Source: Longirhabdus pacifica (lineage in GTDB: Bacteria > Bacillota > Bacilli > Paenibacillales > DSM-105158). Taken from it: 64,000 bases of DNA. The notes under the pieces are model-generated. The model was given only the letters and a program-made list of their open reading frames with translations, did no database searches and had not been told where the DNA came from. The DNA is taken from positions 124,001 through 188,000 of the forward strand of contig NZ_QXJP01000003.1 of assembly GCF_004115085.1 (NCBI RefSeq). The letters run 5' to 3'. Made by a program: the position numbers and the translations under genes. This document shows positions 52,753 to 62,395 of the stretch, one piece after another; the stretch's first letter is position 1, and every line of letters starts with the position of its first letter.

Positions 52753-52811
52753 ACCTTTACGCTTGGCTACTGAGGCGTAAACTTGTATATCATGATTTCT
52801 TCATTTTTATA
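52753..52811 (-). repeat. Dispersed repeat, copy 2 (fabG-acpP gap)
   Basis: Minus strand: this copy carries the same ordered blocks as 28276-28335 (TATAAA, ATGAAGAAAT, ATACAA, TTTACGCCTCAGT, GCGTAAAGGT) with roughly 80 percent identity by eye. The hairpin arms (TTTACGC/GCGTAAA) are kept although the loop differs. It begins six bases after fabG and precedes the acpP promoter. Confidence 0.7.
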
Positions 52812-52816
52812 CAGCG

Positions 52817-53557
52817 TTACATGTAAAGGCCACCATCCACTACAATCGTTTGTCCTGTAATATAAGAAGCATCGTCTGATGCTAAAAATCGAACGGTTTT
52901 TGCTATTTCTTCTGGTTGCCCCATTCGCTGAAGTGCCACTTGTTTCAGCATGCTTTCACGCACTTCTGGCTGAAGCTCATCGGTCATATCTGTTTCAATA
53001 AAACCAGGCGCTATGGCATTTACCTGTATGCCTCTCAATGCCAACTCTTTGGCTGCAGCCTTCGTCAAACCAATTACGCCTGCTTTCGCTGCGACATAAT
53101 TTGCTTGACCTAAATTCCCAGATATACCGACCACAGAAGAAACATTAATAATCTTCCCTGATTTTTGTTTCATCATGTAACGTGATACGGCTTTAATACA
53201 ATGGAAAACACCTTTTAAATTTGTATCTACTACAGCATCAAATTCAGTCTCTTTCATTCTCATTAATAAGTTATCTCTTGTGATACCCGCATTATTAACT
53301 AGAATGTCTATTTTACCGAACTGCGAGATGACTTCCTTTATCATAGCACCAACTTGTTCACTGTCTGCAACATTGGCTTGGATTTTCTCGGCTTTTCTAT
53401 CTAGAGCACGTATTTGCTGCACCACTTCTTCTGCTGCCTGTTCATTGCCACCATAGTTGACCACGACATCTGCACCTGCTCTTGCTAATTCCATAGCAAT
53501 GGCACGACCGATGCCTCTAGAAGCACCTGTAACTAGTGCTACTTTCCCTGAAAGCAT
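52817..53557 (-). CDS. fabG: 3-oxoacyl-ACP reductase FabG
   Basis: FabG reduces 3-oxoacyl-ACP with NADPH. The 246-residue SDR has [25 protein letters not shown], the Ser-Tyr-Lys triad in NVSSVVG and [10 protein letters not shown], and the C-terminal [20 protein letters not shown] upstream sets MLSGKVALV as start; the longer frame has no ribosome site. It follows fabD. Confidence 0.97.
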   Translation of the reverse strand: MLSGKVALVTGASRGIGRAIAMELARAGADVVVNYGGNEQAAEEVVQQIRALDRKAEKIQANVADSEQVGAMIKEVISQFGKIDILVNNAGITRDNLLMRMKETEFDAVVDTNLKGVFHCIKAVSRYMMKQKSGKIINVSSVVGISGNLGQANYVAAKAGVIGLTKAAAKELALRGIQVNAIAPGFIETDMTDELQPEVRESMLKQVALQRMGQPEEIAKTVRFLASDDASYITGQTIVVDGGLYM

Positions 53558-53621
53558 TGTTCCAATCCCCCTTGAATTCATTTTTCCGATCATTTCTTCC
53601 TTATCTTATATAGATATACTT

Positions 53622-54551
53622 TTATTCCTTAGACGACTGAATGGCGGCAACGTCATGAATAGCATGAATCTTAACAGATCGATCAATCTTCTTCACTAAT
53701 CCCATTAACACTTTTCCAGAACCTATTTCATAGAACGTATCCACACCTTGATTTAGTAACGTGTTAACAGAATCTTCCCACTGCACAGGAGAAACGACTT
53801 GTTCTACTAAAAGCTTCTTCATGTCATTACCTTCTGACAACGCTTTTGCTGTTACGTTTGATATTACTGGAATAGATGCATCCTTTATTTCGACCTCATC
53901 TAAATATTGTCCTAAACCGCTAGCAGCGCTCTTCATTAACGATGAATGGAATGGTCCACTTACTTCAAGCGGTATGACTCTTTTAGCTCCACTTTCTTCT
54001 TTTGCACGTGCTTCTACTGCCGCTACACCAGCTGCACTACCAGATACAACAATTTGTCCTGGGCAATTGACGTTAGCTAACTCCACAACATGACCTTCTT
54101 GCGTGATGTCTTGCGTCAACGTTAATAACTTGTCTTTATCTGCTCCAAGTACTGCTGCCATAGCACCTACACCAGATGGTACTGCTTGATCCATTAACTC
54201 TCCTCTTTTGCGAACAGTACGCACAGCATCTTCTAAGCTTAACGCTCCTGCTGCAACAAGTGCTGTATACTCTCCTAAGCTGTGTCCTGCTACAAAATCA
54301 GGTTGGATGTTGCTTTCTTTGAAAGCCTCCATAATGGCTAAGCTAGTCACCAGCAAAGCAGGTTGTGTGTGGTAAGTTTGTTTTAACGTTTCTTCTGGAC
54401 CATTAAAAATAATATCTGTTAACGAATACCCTAATACTTCATCTGCTTTATCAAATATTTTCTTACTCTCATCGTACTGATCGTAAACATCTTTACCCAT
54501 GCCTACTTTCTGTGCACCTTGACCCGGAAAAATAAATGCAATTTTACCCAT
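53622..54551 (-). CDS. fabD: Malonyl-CoA:ACP transacylase FabD
   Basis: FabD loads malonyl groups on ACP. The 309-residue protein has AFIFPGQGAQKVGMGKD, the active serine in FVAGHSLGEYTALVAAG, and GPFHSSLM with the catalytic histidine. GAAGGGGAATGG precedes the ATG; the TTG just before it is also in frame. It lies between fabH and fabG. Confidence 0.97.
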   Translation of the reverse strand: MGKIAFIFPGQGAQKVGMGKDVYDQYDESKKIFDKADEVLGYSLTDIIFNGPEETLKQTYHTQPALLVTSLAIMEAFKESNIQPDFVAGHSLGEYTALVAAGALSLEDAVRTVRKRGELMDQAVPSGVGAMAAVLGADKDKLLTLTQDITQEGHVVELANVNCPGQIVVSGSAAGVAAVEARAKEESGAKRVIPLEVSGPFHSSLMKSAASGLGQYLDEVEIKDASIPVISNVTAKALSEGNDMKKLLVEQVVSPVQWEDSVNTLLNQGVDTFYEIGSGKVLMGLVKKIDRSVKIHAIHDVAAIQSSKE

Positions 54552-54589
54552 CAACCATTCCCCTTCCTCTTCTCTTTCTTCTATCTACG

Positions 54590-55576
54590 TTACCAAATCA
54601 ATACGGAAGCGCCCCATGTCAAGCCTCCACCAAAACCTACTAACACTAAGCAATCATTTTCTTTTATTTTTCCTTCTTCCCATGATTCTGCAAGTGCTAC
54701 TGGGATAGAAGCGGAAGACATATTACCATAACGATCTAAATTCACAACACACTTTTCTTTAGGTAATTCTAGTCGTTCCACCGCTGATTCTATAATTCTC
54801 ACATTAGCTTGATGAGGAATTAACAAGTCAATATCAGCTTTTTCCAATCCTGCTTTACTTAATGCTCCCTCTGCTGAACTACCCATAGCTCGTACGGCAA
54901 ACTTGAATACTTCTCGACCTTCCATATGAATATAGTGCATTTTATTGGCAAGCGTCTCTTCTGAAGTAGGATGCAAAGATCCTCCAGCCGGTAACTTTAG
55001 CAAATCGCCTTTTGACCCATCCGAACCGAGTACAAAGGATTGAAATCCTCTTCCTTCTTCTACAGGTCCAAGCACCGCAGCGCCTGCACCATCTCCAAAC
55101 AACACACATGTATTTCGATCAGTATAATCTGTTATTTTAGATAGGCTTTCCACACCAACAACAAGCGCATAACGATAGGAACCGTTGGCTATAAAATTAG
55201 AAGCAGTAGATAATCCGTATATAAATCCAGTACATGCTGCTGCCAGGTCAAAGGCAGCTGCCTTTGTAGCACCAAGCTTACTTTGCAAAATATTTGCAGT
55301 AGACGGGAAGGACATATCTGGCGTCACTGTCGCAACCACAATCAAATCTAAATCTTCTGCTTTCATGTTCGCACGCTCTAATGCTTGGTTCGCTGCATGC
55401 AACGCCAAGTCTGAACTTGCTTGATCTTTAGCAGAAATTCTACGTTCACTTATTCCCGTTCTCGTCTTGATCCATTCATCATTTGTGTCCACCATTTTTT
55501 CTAAATCACTGTTTGTCAATACAGTATCAGGAACATATTTTCCTAGCCCTAACACGCCTACAGGAATTTGATTCAT
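54590..55576 (-). CDS. fabH: 3-oxoacyl-ACP synthase III FabH
   Basis: FabH starts fatty-acid synthesis from acetyl- or branched acyl-CoA and malonyl-ACP. The protein (about 328 residues) has the active cysteine in [16 protein letters not shown], His in [12 protein letters not shown] and Asn in [17 protein letters not shown]. Two starts are possible: an ATG overlapping the plsX stop (ATGA), or MNQIPVGVL three codons later. The AAGGGGTGA site fits the second. Unlike B. subtilis, fabH is inside the plsX-fabD cluster. Confidence 0.96.
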   Translation of the reverse strand: MNQIPVGVLGLGKYVPDTVLTNSDLEKMVDTNDEWIKTRTGISERRISAKDQASSDLALHAANQALERANMKAEDLDLIVVATVTPDMSFPSTANILQSKLGATKAAAFDLAAACTGFIYGLSTASNFIANGSYRYALVVGVESLSKITDYTDRNTCVLFGDGAGAAVLGPVEEGRGFQSFVLGSDGSKGDLLKLPAGGSLHPTSEETLANKMHYIHMEGREVFKFAVRAMGSSAEGALSKAGLEKADIDLLIPHQANVRIIESAVERLELPKEKCVVNLDRYGNMSSASIPVALAESWEEGKIKENDCLVLVGFGGGLTWGASVLIW

Positions 55577-55581
55577 GACGG

Positions 55582-56571
55582 TCATTCACCCCTTGTAATT
55601 TTAGACGTAATCACATCCACAACTTTCGTTTGGTGTGCTTTGATTGCATTTCCCACTGCATTTTTAATCGCTGTAGCATTCGAAGAACCATGACATTTCA
55701 AACATATGCCATCTAGACCAAGAAGCGGCGCTCCGCCATATTCGTTATGGTCCATTTGACTTTTTATATTCATGAGGCCACGCTTCAACATCAGCGCTCC
55801 CATTTTGCTAAACATATTTTTAGTGAGTTCCTCTTTTAAACGAGAAAAAAGAAGTTCACCTGTTCCCTCCATCGCTTTTAACATCACGTTGCCAACGAAT
55901 CCATCACATACCATCACATCACAATTTCCTTGTACCACATCTCTGGATTCTACATTACCTATAAAATGAATAGGTGCTTCTTGCAGCAAAGGATATGTTT
56001 TCTTGATCAGATCATTTCCTTTTTTCTGCTCTGAGCCTACATTCAGCAAACCAACCCTTGGTTTAGACAAGTCATCTACTAAATGTCTATACATGCTTCC
56101 CATCACAGCGTACTGATACAAATGCTCTGGTGCTGCATCCATGTTAGCCCCTAAATCTAATGCCATGACACCCTTTCCATCCGCAGTGGGAATCATAGAA
56201 GCTAATGCAGGTCTTTCTACTCCTTTGATACGTCCAATAATGAGCACTCCAGTACTCATTAATGCCCCCGTATTACCGCATGAAATCATCGCATCGACTT
56301 CTTTTTCTTTTACCATCTTTCCAGCAACGACCATGGAAGCATTCTTTTTACGACGTACAGCCCGTACAGGCTCATCATCTGGTAAGATAACTTCTTCCGT
56401 ATGATGAATGTGAATGTTAGAAGGGAAATTGGTCTCTACCTTTTCTATCTCATTCTTATTTCCAACTAGCACAATATCGATGTCATTCCATTGTTTGGCT
56501 GCTTGCAAAGCTCCCTCTACATTAATGTGAGGTGCATGATCGCCTCCCATGGCATCTATTGCAACTTTCAT
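55582..56571 (-). CDS. plsX: Phosphate acyltransferase PlsX
   Basis: PlsX converts acyl-ACP to acyl-phosphate for phospholipid synthesis. The 329-residue product has [53 protein letters not shown] and [20 protein letters not shown]. It follows fapR by 20 bases, the standard order, and ends in the overlap with fabH. Confidence 0.98.
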   Translation of the reverse strand: MKVAIDAMGGDHAPHINVEGALQAAKQWNDIDIVLVGNKNEIEKVETNFPSNIHIHHTEEVILPDDEPVRAVRRKKNASMVVAGKMVKEKEVDAMISCGNTGALMSTGVLIIGRIKGVERPALASMIPTADGKGVMALDLGANMDAAPEHLYQYAVMGSMYRHLVDDLSKPRVGLLNVGSEQKKGNDLIKKTYPLLQEAPIHFIGNVESRDVVQGNCDVMVCDGFVGNVMLKAMEGTGELLFSRLKEELTKNMFSKMGALMLKRGLMNIKSQMDHNEYGGAPLLGLDGICLKCHGSSNATAIKNAVGNAIKAHQTKVVDVITSKITRGE

Positions 56572-56591
56572 GTTGTTCCATCCTTTCTCCG

Positions 56592-57188
56592 TTACTTATT
56601 TCCGTTGTCTTCACTACGATATACAACGAAGTCGCCATGAAACACCAACTCGTCATTTACATATGTATTAACTTCTACCTTTGTCTTATCTTGCTCATTA
56701 TTCGACGATTTCACAGATGCTTTTGCGATACATTTCTCTCCAAGTTGAACAGATCGAACGAAACGAATGTGTGCACTAGCCGTTAACGCAATCTCATCGT
56801 CAATGACAGCGATGGCAAGTGAATTTGCCTGTGCAAATACGTAATGACCTCTTGCAATACGATTACGAGAAAAAACATGAGATTCTTTTATTTCAAAGAT
56901 AGATATCCCACTCTCGTCGAGCTGCAGATCAATAATTTCACCTATAATTTCATCTGGCGGCAAGGAACGCACTTGATCGTATGTTTGCTCCGCCATACTC
57001 TTCATTCTTTCTCTTAATTCAGGTATACCAAGTTCCATGCGATCTAATCGAATAGTTTGAATACTTACCTGAAAACATTTCATTAATTCTTCATCTGTGA
57101 TAAAAGGATTATGTTCAATTTTTTCAACTAAATGTTGCTGCCTTTTTTTCTTCGGGAGCTTGCTGATCTTGAGCACCACCTTACACAT
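56592..57188 (-). CDS. fapR: Fatty-acid biosynthesis repressor FapR
   Basis: FapR represses lipid genes and is released by malonyl-CoA. The protein (up to 198 residues) has the N-terminal [23 protein letters not shown] and the hot-dog effector domain with [20 protein letters not shown] and AIDDE-type [19 protein letters not shown]. The start is unclear: the only upstream ATG (57186-57188) has a poor ribosome site. AAGGTGGTG six bases before an ATC (57165-57167) matches where homologues begin. It is the first gene of the fatty-acid cluster, behind a FapR box. Confidence 0.96.
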   Translation of the reverse strand: MCKVVLKISKLPKKKRQQHLVEKIEHNPFITDEELMKCFQVSIQTIRLDRMELGIPELRERMKSMAEQTYDQVRSLPPDEIIGEIIDLQLDESGISIFEIKESHVFSRNRIARGHYVFAQANSLAIAVIDDEIALTASAHIRFVRSVQLGEKCIAKASVKSSNNEQDKTKVEVNTYVNDELVFHGDFVVYRSEDNGNK

Positions 57189-57227
57189 GCAAATCGTTCT
57201 AGCGTGTCTTACTTCTGCTATTATTTG

Positions 57228-57246
57228 AAACTGTATGATACAGTTT
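57228..57246 (-). promoter_or_regulatory. Perfect palindrome in the fapR promoter
   Basis: AAACTGTA and TACAGTTT are perfect eight-base arms with a three-base centre. A possible -10 (TATCAT) lies within it on the minus strand. It is separate from the FapR box and could bind another dimeric regulator or form a transcript hairpin. Confidence 0.6.
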
Positions 57247-57254
57247 GAATTCTT

Positions 57255-57271
57255 TTATTACCAGGTACTAA
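57255..57271 (-). promoter_or_regulatory. FapR operator
   Basis: Minus strand: TTAGTACCTGGTAATAA matches the FapR consensus (TTAGTACCTGGTACTAA) at 16 of 17 positions. It overlaps the region where the -35 of the fapR-plsX promoter is expected, so autoregulation as in B. subtilis is likely. Confidence 0.88.
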
Positions 57272-57360
57272 TAGTAAGTATATATAAAAAAAGGCCATTT
57301 GTGAAGCATTTTTTTGTATCCAGTTAAAATAAAAGCCAAACAATACTTGTTATATATACA

Positions 57361-57392
57361 AAAAAATAGCACCTCATCTTAGATGAAGTACT
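57361..57392 (-). terminator. Terminator downstream of rpmF
   Basis: Minus strand: AGTACTTCATC pairs with GATGAGGTGCT (11 pairs, two G-U) around loop TAA, followed by A and seven U. It lies 16 bases after rpmF. Confidence 0.88.
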
Positions 57393-57407
57393 ACGTGTTT
57401 TGTTACC

Positions 57408-57578
57408 TTATTTTACGATTTCTCTTCCTTTGTAATGCCCACAGCTTTTGCACACACGGTGCGCTATTTTCATTTCTCCACAATTATCACAGCTTACCAT
57501 ACCTGGTGCTTGTAATTTAAAATGAGTACGACGCATATTACGACGAGTTTTAGACACTTTTCTAAAAGGTACTGCCAT
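57408..57578 (-). CDS. rpmF: 50S ribosomal protein L32
   Basis: L32 is a small zinc-binding ribosomal protein. The 56-residue product begins [19 protein letters not shown] and has an intact four-cysteine ribbon ([17 protein letters not shown]). So it is the zinc form, not the zinc-free paralogue. AAGGGGGTGG precedes the ATG. It follows ylbN by 36 bases, as in B. subtilis. Confidence 0.97.
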   Translation of the reverse strand: MAVPFRKVSKTRRNMRRTHFKLQAPGMVSCDNCGEMKIAHRVCKSCGHYKGREIVK

Positions 57579-57614
57579 TCTTTCCACCCCCTTAATGAAA
57601 TCAATACATAGTGT

Positions 57615-58130
57615 TCATTCATCAAAAAATCTTTTTAATTTTTCTAGCCTAGGATCAATTTTCACTTGTTGTACATCTGTGTCTTCCAGTTCTTCTACAC
57701 TATACGTTTTTAACAATGCCTCATCTTCTTCCTTTGGGTTCTTGCAAATAGGAACGAGAGGGAACTGTAATATGAGTTGTTCTTCTATATAAGGGACTAA
57801 ATCAAACGTATCGAATTCAATCCACTCTATATCTTCATCTTTCATCGTTTGAGCCTGTGATGTTGTAAACATCTGATGAAATGTATAATGTAAATTTTCA
57901 TTAAAATGAACTAAAGTGCGAGCACATATAAATGTAACTGTAATCTGACACTGTCCACTAACTTGTACCATACCTCTGTTGTATTCTGCTGTTAAATGCA
58001 ACTCCAACGGAGTAGCAGAAACGATTTCTGGCATTTCGTCGACAAGATGTTGAACATTAAGTTGCTTATTGATTTCTAGCGGTTTATTTCTAACTGCTAA
58101 TTCTTTTACATTAATCCGTAATGTTGACAC
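57615..58130 (-). CDS. ylbN: DUF177 (YceD) family protein YlbN
   Basis: YlbN/YceD proteins precede rpmF in most bacteria and are linked to 23S rRNA handling, though the mechanism is unsettled. The 171-residue acidic protein has the DUF177 pattern VSGQCQITVTFICARTL, FDLVPYIEEQLILQFP and the C-terminal DPRLEKLKRFFDE. One usual cysteine pair is partly replaced. The start is GTG after GAGGTGA. A consensus promoter stands just upstream. Confidence 0.93.
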   Translation of the reverse strand: MSTLRINVKELAVRNKPLEINKQLNVQHLVDEMPEIVSATPLELHLTAEYNRGMVQVSGQCQITVTFICARTLVHFNENLHYTFHQMFTTSQAQTMKDEDIEWIEFDTFDLVPYIEEQLILQFPLVPICKNPKEEDEALLKTYSVEELEDTDVQQVKIDPRLEKLKRFFDE

Positions 58131-58158
58131 TAGTAATTCACCTCAAACAAACAAAGTA

Positions 58159-58188
58159 ATTATACCGATAATACCTCCATTTTGTCAA
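58159..58188 (-). promoter_or_regulatory. Consensus promoter of ylbN-rpmF
   Basis: Minus strand: perfect TTGACA (58183-58188) and perfect TATAAT (58159-58164) with an 18-base spacer, about 29 bases before the ylbN GTG. It is the strongest SigA-type promoter in the window. Confidence 0.85.
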
Positions 58189-58270
58189 TCATAACTGTTT
58201 CATGCTATAGTAAAAAATATGAAAACGACGAGTTAGCGTATACTCAATACATATTCTACAGGGAGGTAAT

Positions 58271-59497
58271 ATGAACACAGTCGGTATTATTGTTGAATAT
58301 AATCCTCTTCATAATGGGCATGTACATCATTTCCAACAAGCAAAACAAACAGCAAACGCGGATGCAGTCATTGCGGTCATGAGCGGAAATTTTCTTCAGC
58401 GTGGAGAACCTAGTATCGTCAATAAATGGGCAAGAACAGAAATGGCTCTCCATATGGGGGTTGATGTTGTCATTGAACTTCCTGTTATGTTCGCTTCTCA
58501 GCCTGCAGAATGGTTTGCTTATGGTGCAGTGTCTGCACTACACGCTACTGGCGTAGTCCAGCATTTGTGTTTCGGAAGCGAAAGCGGTGAAATAGAATGG
58601 ATCAAACAGCTTGCGAAACAACTCAGTCAAGAGCCTGAAAAGTTCAAGCAAAAATTACAGCAAACATTAAAACAAGGCATCAATTACCCACAAGCTTACA
58701 GTCAAACAGTACGTGAATTTTCCATGGTAAATACACCCATAGCACAACTAGTACAGCCCAACAATACACTTGGATTACACTATTGCATTGCACTAGAAAG
58801 ATTGCAAAGCAGTATCAATCCGCTTACGATTGCAAGGACAAACGCAGATTACAACCAACAAGACATTACACATCAAAACATTGCAAGTGCAACCGCAATA
58901 AGAAAACATATGATGAACGACATACATTCCCTTAAAGAAGTTCAAGATTACATGCCTCACTATACGTATGACATTTTAAAAAAAGAATGGGAACAAGGAC
59001 GAGCCCCAATGGACTGGGAGCAATTTGCCGCTCCACTTTTCCATATCCTTACTGTGTATTCTTCGTATCAACTTCAAGAAATATACGAGGTACAAGAAGG
59101 ATTGGAGCATCGATTAAAGCAATCTTTATTCCAGTTGGAAGCACCGTCCGTTCAGCATTTATTATCCAAAATAAAAACAAAAAGATATACGTTAACCAAA
59201 TTACAGCGTATGTTAGTTCGCATCTTATTACAACATTCCAAAGAGATGATCAATGCTAGCACACTTGCTCAAGGTGTACCGTATCTTCGTATACTAGGAT
59301 TTTCAGAAAAAGGAAGAACATTACTAAAACAAATGAAGAAAACTGCCACAGTCCCTGTCATTACGAATGTAGATCGAACTTTCTCGACGATAGGACAACT
59401 TGATTTGCAAGCTGCTGCTGCCTATGCCCTTGCCTATCCTGAAATAAATCAACAAGATGTAAAAAGGGATTTTATACAAGCGCCATTACGGCGATAA
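58271..59497 (+). CDS. tmcAL: tRNA(Met) cytidine acetate ligase TmcAL (YlbM)
   Basis: TmcAL makes N4-acetylcytidine at the wobble position of elongator tRNA-Met using acetate and ATP. The 408-residue protein has the nucleotidyltransferase motif IVEYNPLHNGHVHHF (residues 7-21), VMSGNFLQRGEPSIVNKW and CFGSESGEI. GGGAGG precedes the ATG. It is divergent from ylbN; a TATACT -10 lies near 58239. Convergent with ylbL, with about 85 bases between and no strong terminator seen. Confidence 0.95.
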   Translation: MNTVGIIVEYNPLHNGHVHHFQQAKQTANADAVIAVMSGNFLQRGEPSIVNKWARTEMALHMGVDVVIELPVMFASQPAEWFAYGAVSALHATGVVQHLCFGSESGEIEWIKQLAKQLSQEPEKFKQKLQQTLKQGINYPQAYSQTVREFSMVNTPIAQLVQPNNTLGLHYCIALERLQSSINPLTIARTNADYNQQDITHQNIASATAIRKHMMNDIHSLKEVQDYMPHYTYDILKKEWEQGRAPMDWEQFAAPLFHILTVYSSYQLQEIYEVQEGLEHRLKQSLFQLEAPSVQHLLSKIKTKRYTLTKLQRMLVRILLQHSKEMINASTLAQGVPYLRILGFSEKGRTLLKQMKKTATVPVITNVDRTFSTIGQLDLQAAAAYALAYPEINQQDVKRDFIQAPLRR

Positions 59498-59583
59498 CAA
59501 CATGACACATCCGTAGAATGCTGTTTACTTGCTCGCCATGTGGTCACGTATTTACGATTGTAGTATATGTCAAGTAAGGTGTC

Positions 59584-60588
59584 TCAACTTAGATTTTGCA
59601 AAAAATCAATCGCTTCCTGTAACGATTTCACGGGTACCAGCTGCATATCCGTCTCTAGATCGTTCCATTTCTCCAAAGCTTCTTCATAATTGGATGGAGG
59701 ACACAAAAATATTTGTGCTCCTTCTTCATGCGCAGCCACGATTTTATGCTTTATACCACCTATTGCTCCAACTGCTCCACTGTCACTGATCGTTCCAGTT
59801 CCAGCAATCTCATACCCTTTTGTAATATCTTCTTCCACCAACTGATTATATATTTCTAGAGAAAAAATTAACCCAGCGGAGGGGCCTCCTATCTTCTCCA
59901 CGTCAAACATGACTTCATGATCGGGGCTATCTGGTTTAATTTCTTGGACATCTACTAATTGAACCCCCATGAGCGGACGACTTTCACCATCTTGAGAAGA
60001 CGCTAATGTTAACGTTACTGACTGTGATTCGTTATTTCTTAGGAAATAAACTTCCACCGCATCTCCAACACTCTTTGTATTGATATATGAAATTAATTCA
60101 TCCACATTGGTCATATTCACATCATCAATTTGCGTAATGTCATCTCCACCTTGCAATTTTCCATCGGCAGGATAGCCAGGAACAATGCTGTTTACCCTCA
60201 CACTTTGCTCTAACAAAGCATAAGGAATGTTTGCCATATCGTATGCCGCTGCAATCGCATTTTGGTGTGAACTCCTCATTAAAGTAAGTTGACGTTGAAT
60301 ATAATTTTCATCAGATTCGTTTGTCTTTTCATAAATATCCATATTAGGATGCACGCCTGCGTATATCAAATAAAAAACATTGACACTTCTACTGGAAGCA
60401 ACGGTCGTTAACATCAGTGAACCTTCCTCTTCTGTGAATCCATCTTTCACCTCAATCATAGACTGTACTTCTTGCGCGCTACCTGGCTGGGAAACAGCAT
60501 ACGGGGTTTCTATAAACCACAAGAGTATAAAAATGAATGCAAAAATAATCCATCTCTTTTGCATTCTATTTTGATTCCAACTACGCAT
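59584..60588 (-). CDS. ylbL: YlbL/SepM-type PDZ and Lon-like serine protease
   Basis: This is a membrane-anchored peptidase. The 334-residue protein has an N-terminal transmembrane anchor (about residues 12-30), a PDZ domain (about 120-195, with VRVNSIVPGYPADGKLQGGD) and a Lon-like C-terminal domain with the catalytic serine in KIGGPSAGLIFSLEIY and lysine in GAIGGIKHKIVAAHEEGA. Members cleave exported peptides (SepM) or the septum-inhibitor YneA (YlbL). GGGAG precedes the ATG. Divergent from ylbJ. Confidence 0.94.
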   Translation of the reverse strand: MRSWNQNRMQKRWIIFAFIFILLWFIETPYAVSQPGSAQEVQSMIEVKDGFTEEEGSLMLTTVASSRSVNVFYLIYAGVHPNMDIYEKTNESDENYIQRQLTLMRSSHQNAIAAAYDMANIPYALLEQSVRVNSIVPGYPADGKLQGGDDITQIDDVNMTNVDELISYINTKSVGDAVEVYFLRNNESQSVTLTLASSQDGESRPLMGVQLVDVQEIKPDSPDHEVMFDVEKIGGPSAGLIFSLEIYNQLVEEDITKGYEIAGTGTISDSGAVGAIGGIKHKIVAAHEEGAQIFLCPPSNYEEALEKWNDLETDMQLVPVKSLQEAIDFLQNLS

Positions 60589-60632
60589 CGCTTCACTCCC
60601 TTTTATTCACGATTCTCTTTTATATTAATTCG

Positions 60633-60658
60633 CATACGTAAATCTGATGTAACGTATG
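60633..60658. promoter_or_regulatory. Inverted repeat in the ylbL-ylbJ divergent gap
   Basis: CATACGT and ACGTATG are perfect seven-base arms with a 12-base spacer, centred between the divergent genes. A TTGACA in ylbL direction lies at 60671-60676, so the repeat falls where the -10 and start of that promoter would be. I see no good SigE promoter for ylbJ. Confidence 0.5.
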
Positions 60659-60701
60659 ATGTAGTAAGCTTGTCAAAACAAGTGGAAAGGATGAATGAGC
60701 A

Positions 60702-61865
60702 TTGACCACACAAGTACGAGGTTACATCCATACGCTCTTATTAGCCGTTGTCTCCATTATGGTGGTGTTAAATATTTTCATGAATCCCAAACTAACTTTT
60801 GAAGCCTCGTTGCAGTCGCTACAAATTTGGTGGGAGATTATTTTCCCTGCTCTGCTCCCTTTTCTTATTTTGACAGAAATATTAATGGCTTTAGGATTGC
60901 TTCATACCATGAGTAAAAGTTTCGAACCTTTAATGACAACATTATTTCGTTTACCAGGCATCGCAGCCGTGATAATGGCCACAGGATGTATTGCGGGGTA
61001 TCCCGCTGGGGCAAAAATGACTGCCACCTTAAGACAGCATCACTTCATCACTAGACAAGAAGGAGAAAAATTACTTATCCTATCGCATATGACAAATCCA
61101 ATTTTTATCATTATGGTGATTGGTGTCGGCTTTTTACAACATAGTCCATACGGTTGGTTGTTATTGATCACACATCTATGCTCGGTGTTCATCATGACTA
61201 TTATACTGAAATATATATTCCATTCTTCTACTACCCATGATAACCACCCAACATTAAAACAACATGAAGTACTGGCTTTTTTGAATGCCAACAAAACGTT
61301 GAGCTTCGGTAAAGTGCTAGGGGATGCCGTATCCAATTCTATACAAACGTTAATGTTGATCGGCGGTATTATGATGTTTTTCTCTGTAATGATACAGATG
61401 ATTACTATTTCGTTCACTCCTGCACCATGGACAATTCCATGGATAAGTGGTGCTTTAGAAATGCACCTAGGCGCTTATTTTACAAGTGTTAACATACAGC
61501 ATCATCCTGTGCTTCAACTTGCTATCCTCTCTGCTATAGTGACTTGGAGTGGACTGTCTACACTCATGCAAGTGCGTGCCATCATATCTAACATCGATCT
61601 TCGTTTTTCCGTATTTGTTGTATTTAAAAGTATACAAACTATCATTGCATTTATGTTGATGTGGATACTGTATCCTGCCTTTACTTATCTTTGGGATCAG
61701 AGTAATACGGTTGCAGTATCTACTCAACAAGTCATCAGAGAAAACTTTGCTGTACCATCTCCATTTACCATTGCATGCTATAGCTTGTTAGCCTTTACTG
61801 CATTACTATGCTTCATGTCATTAAGTTCTTATCTTATTTCCATTTTTAACAGTAAAAATCAATGA
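60702..61865 (+). CDS. ylbJ: Sporulation integral membrane protein YlbJ
   Basis: YlbJ is a multi-pass membrane protein needed for heat-resistant spores in B. subtilis and belongs to the nucleoside-transporter-like SpoIVFA/SpmA gate fold. The 387-residue product has about eight hydrophobic helices and the motif ATGCIAGYPAGAKMTATL, then LLILSHMTNPIFIIMVIGVG. The start is TTG, seven bases after AAAGGATGA; no ATG or GTG in frame is near. Convergent with coaD, eight bases apart. Confidence 0.93.
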   Translation: MTTQVRGYIHTLLLAVVSIMVVLNIFMNPKLTFEASLQSLQIWWEIIFPALLPFLILTEILMALGLLHTMSKSFEPLMTTLFRLPGIAAVIMATGCIAGYPAGAKMTATLRQHHFITRQEGEKLLILSHMTNPIFIIMVIGVGFLQHSPYGWLLLITHLCSVFIMTIILKYIFHSSTTHDNHPTLKQHEVLAFLNANKTLSFGKVLGDAVSNSIQTLMLIGGIMMFFSVMIQMITISFTPAPWTIPWISGALEMHLGAYFTSVNIQHHPVLQLAILSAIVTWSGLSTLMQVRAIISNIDLRFSVFVVFKSIQTIIAFMLMWILYPAFTYLWDQSNTVAVSTQQVIRENFAVPSPFTIACYSLLAFTALLCFMSLSSYLISIFNSKNQ

Positions 61866-61873
61866 CGAATACA

Positions 61874-62395
<522 letters not shown>

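Noticed and set aside
60692-60706. Four-codon mini-gene (MNEH) overlapping the ylbJ TTG start
   Set aside because: The supposed ribosome site abuts its ATG with no spacing; more likely the bases are just the ribosome site region of ylbJ.
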